64,000 bases of DNA from Labrenzia sp. THAF82 (GTDB lineage: Bacteria; Pseudomonadota; Alphaproteobacteria; Rhizobiales; Stappiaceae): assembly GCF_009363435.1 (NCBI RefSeq), contig NZ_CP045354.1, positions 252,001 to 316,000 of the forward strand, given 5' to 3'. A program made the position numbers and the translations under genes. Shown here piece by piece: positions 15,715 through 23,830 of the stretch; position 1 is the stretch's first letter, and each line of letters begins with the position of its first letter. The notes beneath the pieces were generated by a model, which saw nothing but the letters and a program-made list of their open reading frames with translations, did no database searches and had not been told where the DNA came from.

Positions 15715-18675
15715 TTAGTGGGCGTCGTCCCAATTGTCGGCTGCACGGGCATCAACCTGCAGCGGGATGGAAAGGGTGAGGGCTGGATCGCAGGCATTTT
15801 CCATGACGTCCTTGATCACCGGGATCGTCTCGTCAACCTGTGCATCCGGGACCTCGAAAATCAGTTCGTCATGCACTTGCAGCAGCATTTGAGCATCCAG
15901 CCCGGCGCTGTTCAGTCTGTCTTCCATGCGCACCATTGCACGGCGCAGAATGTCGGCGGCTGACCCCTGGATCGGCGCGTTGATGGCCGCGCGCTCATAG
16001 AAGGCGCGCATGTTTGGGTTCTTGGTGTTCACTTCAGGGTAATGCGCCTTGCGACCGAATATCGTCGACACAAAACCATCGGCATGGACCTTCTTTTTGG
16101 TCGCTTCCATATAGTCCTTGATGCCTGGAAACCGCTCAAAATAGGTCTTTATGTAGTCGCCGGCTTCGCCGCGCGAAATGCCCAGCTGATTGGCAAGGCC
16201 AAAGGCAGAGATGCCGTAAATAATGCCGAAGTTGATGGCCTTGGCCTGACGACGAACCATCGGATCCATACCTTCGATGGGAGTGCCGAACATCTCGCTG
16301 GCTGTCATGGCATGGATATCAAGCCCGTCTTCAAATGCCTTCTTGAGTTGTGGGATATCGGCAATATGGGCGAGAACGCGCAGTTCAATCTGGCTGTAAT
16401 CGGCCGAAACCAGCTTATGTCCTGCCTCAGAGACAAACGCCTGGCGGATCTTGCGCCCAGCCTCTGTCCGCACCGGGATATTCTGAAGGTTCGGTTCAGA
16501 AGAGGACAGCCGACCCGTTGTGGTCGATGCGAGCGCGTAGGAGGTGTGCACCCGCTTTGTTTCTGGGTTGATGTAACCCGGCAATGCATCGGAGTAAGTC
16601 GATTTCAGCTTTGACAGCTGGCGCCATGCAACAATTTTCGACGGCAGTTCGTGTCCTTCGGCTGCCAGGTCCTCCAGGACCTGAGCCGAGGTTGACCAGG
16701 CCCCCGTCTTGGTTTTCTTGCCCCCGGGCAAACCCATCTTGCCGAACAGAATGTCACCCAACTGCTTGGGAGAGCCGATGTTGAAGGTTTCACCCGCCAG
16801 TTCGTAGATTTCCGATTCCTGCGCGGCCATGCCTTGCGCGAAATCACCGGAAAGTCTGGACAGCATTTGCCTGTCAACGGAGATTCCGCGTTTTTCCATG
16901 CGCGCCAGCACAGGAACCATGGGACGTTCCAGCGTTTCATAGACCGTCGCCATGCGATCGGACACAAGACGCGGCTTAAGGATCATCCAGAGCCTTAAGG
17001 TGACGTCGGCATCCTCTGCTGCATAGGCCGTCGCCTTGTCGATAGCCACCTTGTCGAAGGTGATCATTGATTTGCCGGAACCGCAGACTTCCTTGAACGG
17101 GATCGGCTTGTGGTCGAGCCATCGATCCGACAACTCATCCATGCCGTTGCCACCCTTGCCGGCGTCAACCGTATAAGAGAGCAGCATTGTGTCGTCGAAC
17201 GGGCCGATATCGACGCCGTAGCGGGTCATGACCAGCCAATCGTATTTGAGGTTCTGCGCAATTTTCAGCACCGACGCATCTTCAAGCATCGGCTTCAGAA
17301 CATCCAATGCATCCTGAAGAGGTATCTGGTCCGGCAAAAGACCCCCACCCCCCAACAGATCGCCTTCACCGTCAACATGGGCAAGCGGCACATAACAGGC
17401 TTTCCCGGGTTCGGTGGACAGCGACAGGCCGACAAGGTCCGCCTGCATGGCATTCAAGGACGTGGTTTCAGTGTCGAAGGCGACATAGCCTTTTTCAAAG
17501 GCAGCTTCACACCATTCTTTCAGGCGATCGACCGATGTGACAGTTTCATAGGCGCTGGAATCAATTGCAATTGCCTTCACGCTTTCGGCGCGCGCGTCCG
17601 CTACCGTCTGCGGCACCATCATGCCTTCTACGCCGGGCGTACCGTCGCTTGTTGCTGCACCGGAACTTGTTTCGACGCGTTCAGCCATCCGACCCTTGTG
17701 ATCGGGGACATCCCAACCAGGGACTTCGAACTCACTCGCCTCCACATTGGCAATGTCGGCTCCGGTTGTTTCCGCAACCCGTTTCGTAAGTGTGTTGAAG
17801 CCCATGGCCTTAAGAAAACCGACAGCTTTCGGGCCATCCATGTCGGTGACGGAGAGATTGCCGACCGGTGTTTCCACCGGAACATCCTGCTTGAGTGTCA
17901 CGAGTTCCTTGGAAACACGGGCTTGATCGGCAAACTCGATCAGGTTTTCGCGACGCTTCTTCTGCTTGATCGTGTCGGCCTGGGCCAGGAGTGTTTCCAG
18001 ATCGCCGAATTCATTGATCAAAAGAGCGGCGGTCTTAAGGCCGATGCCCGGAACGCCCGGAACATTGTCGACGCTGTCTCCGGCAAGCGATTGAACTTCG
18101 ATGACCTTGTCCGGCCCAACGCCAAATTTCTCAAAGACTTCAGTCTCGCCGAAAATCTTGTTTTTCATGGTGTCGATCATGCCCACTTTGGGGCCGATCA
18201 ATTGCATCAGGTCCTTGTCGCCCGAAACAATCGTGACCTGCGCACCCTGCTCTGCAGCCTGACGGGCGTAGGTCGCAATCAAATCGTCTGCCTCGAACCC
18301 AGCCTGCTCAATGCAATGCACCGAAAATGCACGCGTTGCCTCGCGGATCAGTCCGAATTGCGGCACCAGATCTTCCGGCGGCTCAGGCCTGTGGGCCTTG
18401 TATTCGGGATAGATCTCGTTTCGGAAGGTTTGTGCGGAATGATCGAAAATGACGGCAAAATGAGTCGGCTCATCGCCTTCTTCCGGGGTCAGTCCCTCCT
18501 GCAACAGCTTCCACAACATGTTGCAGAAACCCGAGACGGCACCAACGGGAAGACCGTCAGGCTTGCGCGTCAGCGGGGGTAAAGCGTGATATGCGCGGAA
18601 AATGAACGTGGAACCATCGACCAGAATCAGGTGGTCGTCAGCGGTGAGGGCAGGGGAAGAGCTTTGCGTCGACAT
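15715..18675 (-). CDS. polA: DNA polymerase I
   Basis: A 986-residue three-domain enzyme for Okazaki-fragment processing and repair. The 5'-3' exonuclease domain (about 15-300: DGSTFIFRAYHAL, DDLIATYA, SGDKDLMQL, GVPGIGLKTA) is complete. The 3'-5' proofreading domain (about 380-570) keeps the metal-binding VAFDTETTSLN. The polymerase domain has SADYSQIELR, RRQAKAINFGIIYG and QVHDELIFE. The start is the ATG at 18675 (MSTQSS); an ATG four codons earlier at 18687 is equally possible. The proofreading site looks active, unlike in some bacterial lineages. Confidence 0.96.
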   Translation of the reverse strand: MSTQSSSPALTADDHLILVDGSTFIFRAYHALPPLTRKPDGLPVGAVSGFCNMLWKLLQEGLTPEEGDEPTHFAVIFDHSAQTFRNEIYPEYKAHRPEPPEDLVPQFGLIREATRAFSVHCIEQAGFEADDLIATYARQAAEQGAQVTIVSGDKDLMQLIGPKVGMIDTMKNKIFGETEVFEKFGVGPDKVIEVQSLAGDSVDNVPGVPGIGLKTAALLINEFGDLETLLAQADTIKQKKRRENLIEFADQARVSKELVTLKQDVPVETPVGNLSVTDMDGPKAVGFLKAMGFNTLTKRVAETTGADIANVEASEFEVPGWDVPDHKGRMAERVETSSGAATSDGTPGVEGMMVPQTVADARAESVKAIAIDSSAYETVTSVDRLKEWCEAAFEKGYVAFDTETTSLNAMQADLVGLSLSTEPGKACYVPLAHVDGEGDLLGGGGLLPDQIPLQDALDVLKPMLEDASVLKIAQNLKYDWLVMTRYGVDIGPFDDTMLLSYTVDAGKGGNGMDELSDRWLDHKPIPFKEVCGSGKSMITFDKVAIDKATAYAAEDADVTLRLWMILKPRLVSDRMATVYETLERPMVPVLARMEKRGISVDRQMLSRLSGDFAQGMAAQESEIYELAGETFNIGSPKQLGDILFGKMGLPGGKKTKTGAWSTSAQVLEDLAAEGHELPSKIVAWRQLSKLKSTYSDALPGYINPETKRVHTSYALASTTTGRLSSSEPNLQNIPVRTEAGRKIRQAFVSEAGHKLVSADYSQIELRVLAHIADIPQLKKAFEDGLDIHAMTASEMFGTPIEGMDPMVRRQAKAINFGIIYGISAFGLANQLGISRGEAGDYIKTYFERFPGIKDYMEATKKKVHADGFVSTIFGRKAHYPEVNTKNPNMRAFYERAAINAPIQGSAADILRRAMVRMEDRLNSAGLDAQMLLQVHDELIFEVPDAQVDETIPVIKDVMENACDPALTLSIPLQVDARAADNWDDAH

Positions 18676-18866
18676 GGCGCGGATCATGCCCGCAGCGTGC
18701 GCGAGAGAAAAGTCCTAATGTCAAAAATTCAAAGGACGTCCTGACTCAGGCTGGCAGACCCATGCTTTCACACAATCAGCCTTTTCCACCTTGAAGCCCT
18801 CTTCGAGCGCTGCTTCTGCCGGCTGCTAGCCCTATTGCTTGTAGATCCGGCAGATTAGAATGCGGT

Positions 18867-19898
18867 TCATTCAGCCGCCTGCGGCTGCCGCTTCTTGCCG
18901 AATGTTCCGGTCAGATAGGCCCATTCGGGGCGGCGGAATAGGAACCAGCCGAACCCGGTTTTCCGGATCATCCAGAACAGGATCATAGGGCTAACGGAGG
19001 CGACGATGGTCACGATGAGTGAAACCGTGCCGATATCCAGAATGCCCAGTTTGAGCAGAATCACGCGACTGACACCCATTGGAAAGAAGAAAGCCAGGTA
19101 GATGACGATTGAGTTTTCGCCAAAGTGGCGGAGAAAACCCAGCCGGCCAAACTTAACGATCAGCGCGCTGGTCAAGATGATCGCGCCAGCACCGGCGGCG
19201 CCAAGTGCAAGGGCCACTCCAGGCAGTGCCGCCCAACCGAGATAAACCAGGCCGCCATTTATGACACCCCAACCGATCAGATAAGCAAGGCTGATGCCGA
19301 TCCGTTCCCGCGCCCATGCAGCAAGTTGGAAAATCTGGGGCGCAAAGATGTAGCCGGCATAGAAATAGACAAATCTTGAAGCGAACTCATCCACCAACAG
19401 CCATCCGGTATGGATCGGCGCAATTTGCAGAAGAGCGCCCACCGCCAGCATGACCTGCCAAGGAATACCCTTGTCGTGCGCCACCTTACAAACCAGGAAG
19501 AACACCGGCAGCATGTAGATGAACCACAAGGTGCCGAAGGGCTGCACGAAGCTGAGGAAATAGAACTCCAGAGTACCTGTAGTGCCCATTTCACCAACGA
19601 AAACAGGGGCTTTAACGGCAAACTGAATGGTCATCCAGAGGACGTAGAAATACGCGAAATGGACGACTTTGCGATCCAGATAGAGCTTCCAGTCCCGGGT
19701 GATCACATTGGACAGGAACAGACCGGAAATCAGAAAGAAGTCCGGCATGCGGAACGGTGCCGCGAAGGCAACTACGGCATGCATCCACCCGGTATCGCCG
19801 GCCGCAGCTTCAACACCCAGCACCGAGTGCATCATCACCACAAAGATGATGCAGATGCCTTTCGCCGTATCCACCCAGTCGATGCGTGCCGCACTCAT
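18867..19898 (-). CDS. Acyltransferase 3 family membrane protein
   Basis: A 343-residue integral membrane protein with roughly ten hydrophobic segments, of the OafA/OpgC/NodX acyltransferase family (PF01757). The hallmark N-terminus RIDWVDTAKGICIIFVVMMHS carries the conserved His (about residue 24). PFRMPDFFLISGLFLS holds the conserved Arg and SG motif. Such proteins transfer acyl groups to sugars or periplasmic glycans. The ATG at 19898 has GGAGG at good spacing, and a longer in-frame extension is unlikely. It is transcribed alone. Confidence 0.9.
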   Translation of the reverse strand: MSAARIDWVDTAKGICIIFVVMMHSVLGVEAAAGDTGWMHAVVAFAAPFRMPDFFLISGLFLSNVITRDWKLYLDRKVVHFAYFYVLWMTIQFAVKAPVFVGEMGTTGTLEFYFLSFVQPFGTLWFIYMLPVFFLVCKVAHDKGIPWQVMLAVGALLQIAPIHTGWLLVDEFASRFVYFYAGYIFAPQIFQLAAWARERIGISLAYLIGWGVINGGLVYLGWAALPGVALALGAAGAGAIILTSALIVKFGRLGFLRHFGENSIVIYLAFFFPMGVSRVILLKLGILDIGTVSLIVTIVASVSPMILFWMIRKTGFGWFLFRRPEWAYLTGTFGKKRQPQAAE

Positions 19899-20017
19899 AG
19901 CTCGTTTCCTCCACCTCCGCAGGCTATTTCCCGCGGATTTCGGAGGACTCCTAACTGAAACTGGTAAAAATTCAGCATACACCCAGTGTCACGATTTGGT
20001 GACCGGATTAAGGTTTT

Positions 20018-20539
20018 TCAGGACTTTGCGTCGTCTGAGCCGTCTTGCCAGGGACTGATCCTGGGTTGTCCGCTGCCGCTTGGCTTACCCTCAGTGCCAT
20101 CGTTCTTTTCAGACCAATCGTCTGCATCCAGATCGACAACGCCTTCGCCAGACTGCCGGCGCGTCTGGCCGTTTTGGACAATGACAACATTTGACCGGGA
20201 GATGATGAACCTTGCTAGCGCCTCACGTATCGGCGGAACGAACAGCAACAAACCGATGGCATCTGTGACGAAACCCGGAATCAGCAGGAAAATGCTTGCC
20301 AGAACAATCATTGCGCCCTGCATCACTTCGTTGCCCGGCGAACGGCCTGCATCGAGCTCCTGCTGCATGCGCATGAGTAGGGACAAACCCTGCTGACGCA
20401 GCATCAAAGTGCCCGCAAGTGCTGTTACCACGGTTAGCAAAATGGTCGGAATCACACCAATCAAACCACCGACCCAAATGAAGACCGCGATCTCGATCAG
20501 GGGCAGCAGAAGAATGGCAGCAATGATATAAAGTCCCAC
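20018..20539 (-). CDS. fxsA: FxsA family membrane protein
   Basis: A 173-residue protein with a hydrophobic N-terminus (about 2-50) and a second membrane region (about 75-105). LLLPLIEIAVFIWVGGLIG and IPGFVTDAIGLLLFVPPIR are typical of FxsA, named for suppressing F-plasmid exclusion of phage T7 in E. coli. The C-terminal tail is charged and disordered. It is divergent from the Tim44-like gene. Confidence 0.92.
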   Translation of the reverse strand: MGLYIIAAILLLPLIEIAVFIWVGGLIGVIPTILLTVVTALAGTLMLRQQGLSLLMRMQQELDAGRSPGNEVMQGAMIVLASIFLLIPGFVTDAIGLLLFVPPIREALARFIISRSNVVIVQNGQTRRQSGEGVVDLDADDWSEKNDGTEGKPSGSGQPRISPWQDGSDDAKS

Positions 20540-20777
20540 GGGACCTCCATCGTCTGATAAGCTTGTTTGGGATAAGTTAGGCGTTCGTTGCTAAAAATGC
20601 GAGCTGACTGACATAGGAAAGAGCGACTTTACGCAAATTCAGTCTTGCTCTTGGGTCTGGATGCTGGTTCAAGGACCCCCTAAATAGGAAAGTAACAGAC
20701 TTTGCGTATGGGGCGGCGTGCACCTTTCACGATCAAGGGGCGGCGCTAAGGCCTGAGAAGGGTAACCGGAAGCTAAA

Positions 20778-21509
20778 ATGAACGAGATTTTTGACCCGTT
20801 AAACCTCCTCCTTATGGGACTTGCGGTTTTCATTCTGTTCAGACTGCGGTCTGTTCTTGGCAAACGCACCGGCAATGAACGTCCGCCTTTCGATCCGTAT
20901 TCGAAGCCGGAACAAAAACCGGGCGATCAGGTCAATGGCGGCGACCAGGACAATGTGATCCCAATGCCGGGCCAGACCCAACAGCAGCCTGAACAGATGG
21001 AGCAACCCGCTGCAGGTGGTGAAGTTGTTATCGACAAGGTTGCCCCTGAGGGCTCGGCCCTCAACAGCGCCTTGAAACAGATCCTTTCGGTTGATCGCAG
21101 CTTCGAGCCCGAGCCGTTCCTGGAGGGCGCGCGGGCAGCTTACGAAATGATCGTGATGGCATTCGCTGACGGCGATAAAAAAGCACTGAAGAACCTTCTC
21201 TCGCACGAGGTCTACGAGGGGTTTGTTGCCGCTATCGAAGACCGTGAGAAACGCGGTGAAACCGTTGATTCAACCTTCATCGGTATCGACAAGGCTGAAA
21301 TCGTTGAAGCTGCGCTGAAAGACGCCACGGCACAGGTGACTGTGAAAATTCACAGCCAGATGATTTCCGCCACGCGGGACAAGGACGGCGAAGTCGTCGA
21401 CGGTGATCCAGCGAAAGTTTCCGAGGTGGTCGATATTTGGACGTTCGCACGGGACACAAGCTCCCGCGATCCGAACTGGAAGCTGGTCGCGACCGAATCC
21501 GCTGAATAA
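20778..21509 (+). CDS. timA: Tim44/TimA-like membrane protein
   Basis: A 243-residue protein with an N-terminal transmembrane helix (about 8-23), a proline- and glutamine-rich linker (about 35-80) and a C-terminal Tim44-like domain (about 95-240: FLEGARAAYEMIVMAFADGDKKALKNLL, then the alternating beta strands). It is the bacterial relative of the mitochondrial import subunit Tim44. In alphaproteobacteria, TimA is an inner-membrane protein of unclear role. It is followed after two bases by mltA, so they form an operon. Confidence 0.9.
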   Translation: MNEIFDPLNLLLMGLAVFILFRLRSVLGKRTGNERPPFDPYSKPEQKPGDQVNGGDQDNVIPMPGQTQQQPEQMEQPAAGGEVVIDKVAPEGSALNSALKQILSVDRSFEPEPFLEGARAAYEMIVMAFADGDKKALKNLLSHEVYEGFVAAIEDREKRGETVDSTFIGIDKAEIVEAALKDATAQVTVKIHSQMISATRDKDGEVVDGDPAKVSEVVDIWTFARDTSSRDPNWKLVATESAE

Positions 21510-21511
21510 CA

Positions 21512-22699
21512 ATGACGTGGCCTGGGACAGGGTCCCGTCTCTTCACGAAGTGCAGAGGCGCGGCTTTGGCCGCGCCGCTTTTATTTGTCGGAGCCGCCGC
21601 AGCAATGCCGCAGACCCCGCAATATTCTGAACGCCTTGAAAGGCTCACCTTTGACGCTCTGCCAGGCTGGGCAGCGGACAATCATCGGGCGGCGCTTTCA
21701 AGCCTTCAGCGTATTTGTTCCAAACCTGAGTTGCTGAAGAATACAGTCACAGACCTTGTCCTGAAGGCAGACGACTTCGAGGCGCAATGCCCTGAAATCG
21801 AAGTTGCGCTGAAAACGCCAAAGGCTGCGCGTAGCTTCCTTGAAACCCACTTCTCGCCTTACCGCGTCGTCCGGAAGGGGTTCGTCACCGGCTATTTCGA
21901 ACCCGAGCTGCGCGCCTCTCGTCATAGGACAGCAGTCTTTCAGACACCCCTTCACAGAAAACCCTCAGGTCTCGAAACCGTTTCACCCAAAAATCGACCG
22001 CCTGACTGGCCCGCAGATCTCAGTCATGGTCGTCTTCAGAACGGCATCTTGATCGAAATGCCAGACCGTGGTGCCATCATGGACGGCGCACTGGACCAGG
22101 AAGCACTCGAGCTGGTCTGGCTCGAAAGTCCGATCGACGCATTTTTCGTTCATGTACAGGGCTCTGCACGCCTGCGCCTGGACGATGGTTCTGTCATGCG
22201 TGTCGGCTATGCGGGAAAGACCGGGCATCCCTATACGGGGGTCGCTCGCTTGCTGGTCAAGCGCGGAGAAGGAGCCCCGGAAGACTTCACCATGTCCGGA
22301 CTGCGGACATGGCTGGAGACCAATCCGGACAGGCGGGATGCGCTGTTGCGGGAGAACCGTTCCTACATATTCTTTCGTGAGGTCGTGGGTGCTGAGCCGG
22401 AGCAAGGACCTGTTGGATCTGCCGGCATAGCGTTGAGCCCGGGCAGGAGCCTGGCGGTCGACCCGGCACATATTCCCTTTGGCGCTCTTGTGTTTGTTTC
22501 CGCAAGTTTCAAAGATCCTGACACGCCCAAGCGATCTTTCGCCCGCCTCATGGTTGCCGACGACAGTGGTTCGGCCATCAAGGGACCTGTTCGAGGCGAC
22601 ATTTTTGCAGGCTCCGGCAAGGTTGCCGGTGATGTCGCCGGCGACATCAGGCATGAGGCCGAATTCGTCTTGCTTCTCCCCAACGCCCAGACGGACTGA
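21512..22699 (+). CDS. mltA: Membrane-bound lytic murein transglycosylase A
   Basis: A 395-residue MltA that cleaves peptidoglycan glycan strands with 1,6-anhydro product. The N-terminal hydrophobic segment (about 18-32) looks like a signal or anchor; no lipobox is seen, unlike in E. coli MltA. The MltA domain (about 110-300: RKGFVTGYFEPEL) and the C-terminal 3D domain with VADDSGSAIKGPVRGDIFAG (the three-Asp motif region) are complete. The ATG lies two bases after the timA stop, so translation is probably coupled. It ends 3 bases before the smr gene. Confidence 0.94.
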   Translation: MTWPGTGSRLFTKCRGAALAAPLLFVGAAAAMPQTPQYSERLERLTFDALPGWAADNHRAALSSLQRICSKPELLKNTVTDLVLKADDFEAQCPEIEVALKTPKAARSFLETHFSPYRVVRKGFVTGYFEPELRASRHRTAVFQTPLHRKPSGLETVSPKNRPPDWPADLSHGRLQNGILIEMPDRGAIMDGALDQEALELVWLESPIDAFFVHVQGSARLRLDDGSVMRVGYAGKTGHPYTGVARLLVKRGEGAPEDFTMSGLRTWLETNPDRRDALLRENRSYIFFREVVGAEPEQGPVGSAGIALSPGRSLAVDPAHIPFGALVFVSASFKDPDTPKRSFARLMVADDSGSAIKGPVRGDIFAGSGKVAGDVAGDIRHEAEFVLLLPNAQTD

Positions 22700-22702
22700 C
22701 AC

Positions 22703-23272
22703 ATGGGCAAGCGGGGCAAAAAGGGGGCACTTTCTCCGGAAGATCGGGAACTTTGGGGCAAGGTCGCCCAGACCCTGACCCCGCTTCATCCCGAACGTGC
22801 CAGGGTCCTGGAAGCCGAACTCGAAGATGTCGTCAAAGACACTCCGACCAAATCCGTAAAGCAACCCAAAACATCGACGGCCATTAAAGATCCCCCTGGG
22901 GAGCAAAAGGCCAAAGCTCCCATGCCGCTTCACCAGCTTGAACACCGGTTCCGACGCAAGATTGTGCGGGGTGTGAGGGCGATTGATGCCCGAATTGACC
23001 TGCATGGACTGACCCAGCATCAGGCACATGACAGGCTGTTGGGCTTCCTCTATCAGGCACAGGCAAGACGGCACAAAGTCGTTCTGGTGATTACGGGAAA
23101 AGGTGGCGGAGGTTCGAGCGCCTATATGGACGAGCGCGGGATTTTGCGCAGAATGGTTCCACAATGGCTGTCCATGCCTGACATGCGTCCCGTCGTCCTC
23201 GGTTATGAAGAGGCGCATGCGAGCCATGGCGGAGCAGGGGCGCTTTATGTCCGGATAAGGAAGAAAAGGTAG
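22703..23272 (+). CDS. Smr-domain protein
   Basis: A 189-residue protein with a basic, disordered N-terminal half and a C-terminal Smr domain (about 95-185). IDLHGLTQHQAHDRL, VVLVITGKGGGG and the closing HGGAGALYVRIRKKR are the standard motifs. Smr domains are nicking or RNA endonucleases in other systems; the cellular role of the stand-alone form is not settled. The gene is packed directly between mltA and the XRE gene. Confidence 0.93.
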   Translation: MGKRGKKGALSPEDRELWGKVAQTLTPLHPERARVLEAELEDVVKDTPTKSVKQPKTSTAIKDPPGEQKAKAPMPLHQLEHRFRRKIVRGVRAIDARIDLHGLTQHQAHDRLLGFLYQAQARRHKVVLVITGKGGGGSSAYMDERGILRRMVPQWLSMPDMRPVVLGYEEAHASHGGAGALYVRIRKKR

Positions 23273-23275
23273 ATC

Positions 23276-23647
23276 GTGACACCACTTGGGGCAAAAATCA
23301 GGGAACTGAGAACAAAGCAGGGCGTATCGCTGAAAGAAATGGCCGCGGCGCTTTCTGTTTCCAGTGCCTATCTTTCCGCACTTGAACACGGCAAGCGAGG
23401 CAAGCCCACCTGGTTTCTGGTGCAACGGATCATTACCTATTTCAACGTGATTTGGGATGAAGCGGAGGAAATCCAGCGCCTTGCGGAGCTGTCCGACCCG
23501 CGCGTGACCATCGACACTGCGGGCATGGACCCCAAGGCAACCGAACTTGCCAACCAACTCGCTTTAAAGATTGGCGGCTTGTCGGAAGAGTCATTGAACG
23601 GACTGCTGCATCAGTTGCGCGTCGCCGCCGTCAAAGATGACATCTAA
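23276..23647 (+). CDS. XRE-family helix-turn-helix regulator
   Basis: A 123-residue protein starting at a GTG just 3 bases after the smr stop, with GGAAGAAAAGG upstream. The HTH lies at residues 5-60 (IRELRTKQGVSLKEMAAALSV, SSAYLSALEHGKRG). A C-terminal segment of about 60 residues is also present, as in regulators conserved next to timA-mltA-smr in Rhizobiales. Targets are not known. Confidence 0.9.
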   Translation: MTPLGAKIRELRTKQGVSLKEMAAALSVSSAYLSALEHGKRGKPTWFLVQRIITYFNVIWDEAEEIQRLAELSDPRVTIDTAGMDPKATELANQLALKIGGLSEESLNGLLHQLRVAAVKDDI

Positions 23648-23830
23648 CTTAACAATTTCTGCCCAAACTTACCGCTTGGCAACGTGACTTGCCTGACCGC
23701 GGGTCAGGGGCATTGCAACGGCTTTCGGCTGTCCGTCAGATCAGGATTTACGTGTCCTTAGACGGAGTTCCCTATATAACCGGCAACCGACATTGACCGC
23801 CGCATCTTTTGAACGGACCTGCATACCAGC

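Noticed and set aside
17110-18582. A 490-codon open frame on the strand opposite polA
   Set aside because: It lies wholly within polA, whose protein is complete and conserved. The antisense frame follows from codon bias and has no family-like motifs.
21983-23557. A 524-codon open frame opposite mltA, smr and the XRE gene
   Set aside because: It crosses three well-supported genes and their junctions, with no recognisable domain.
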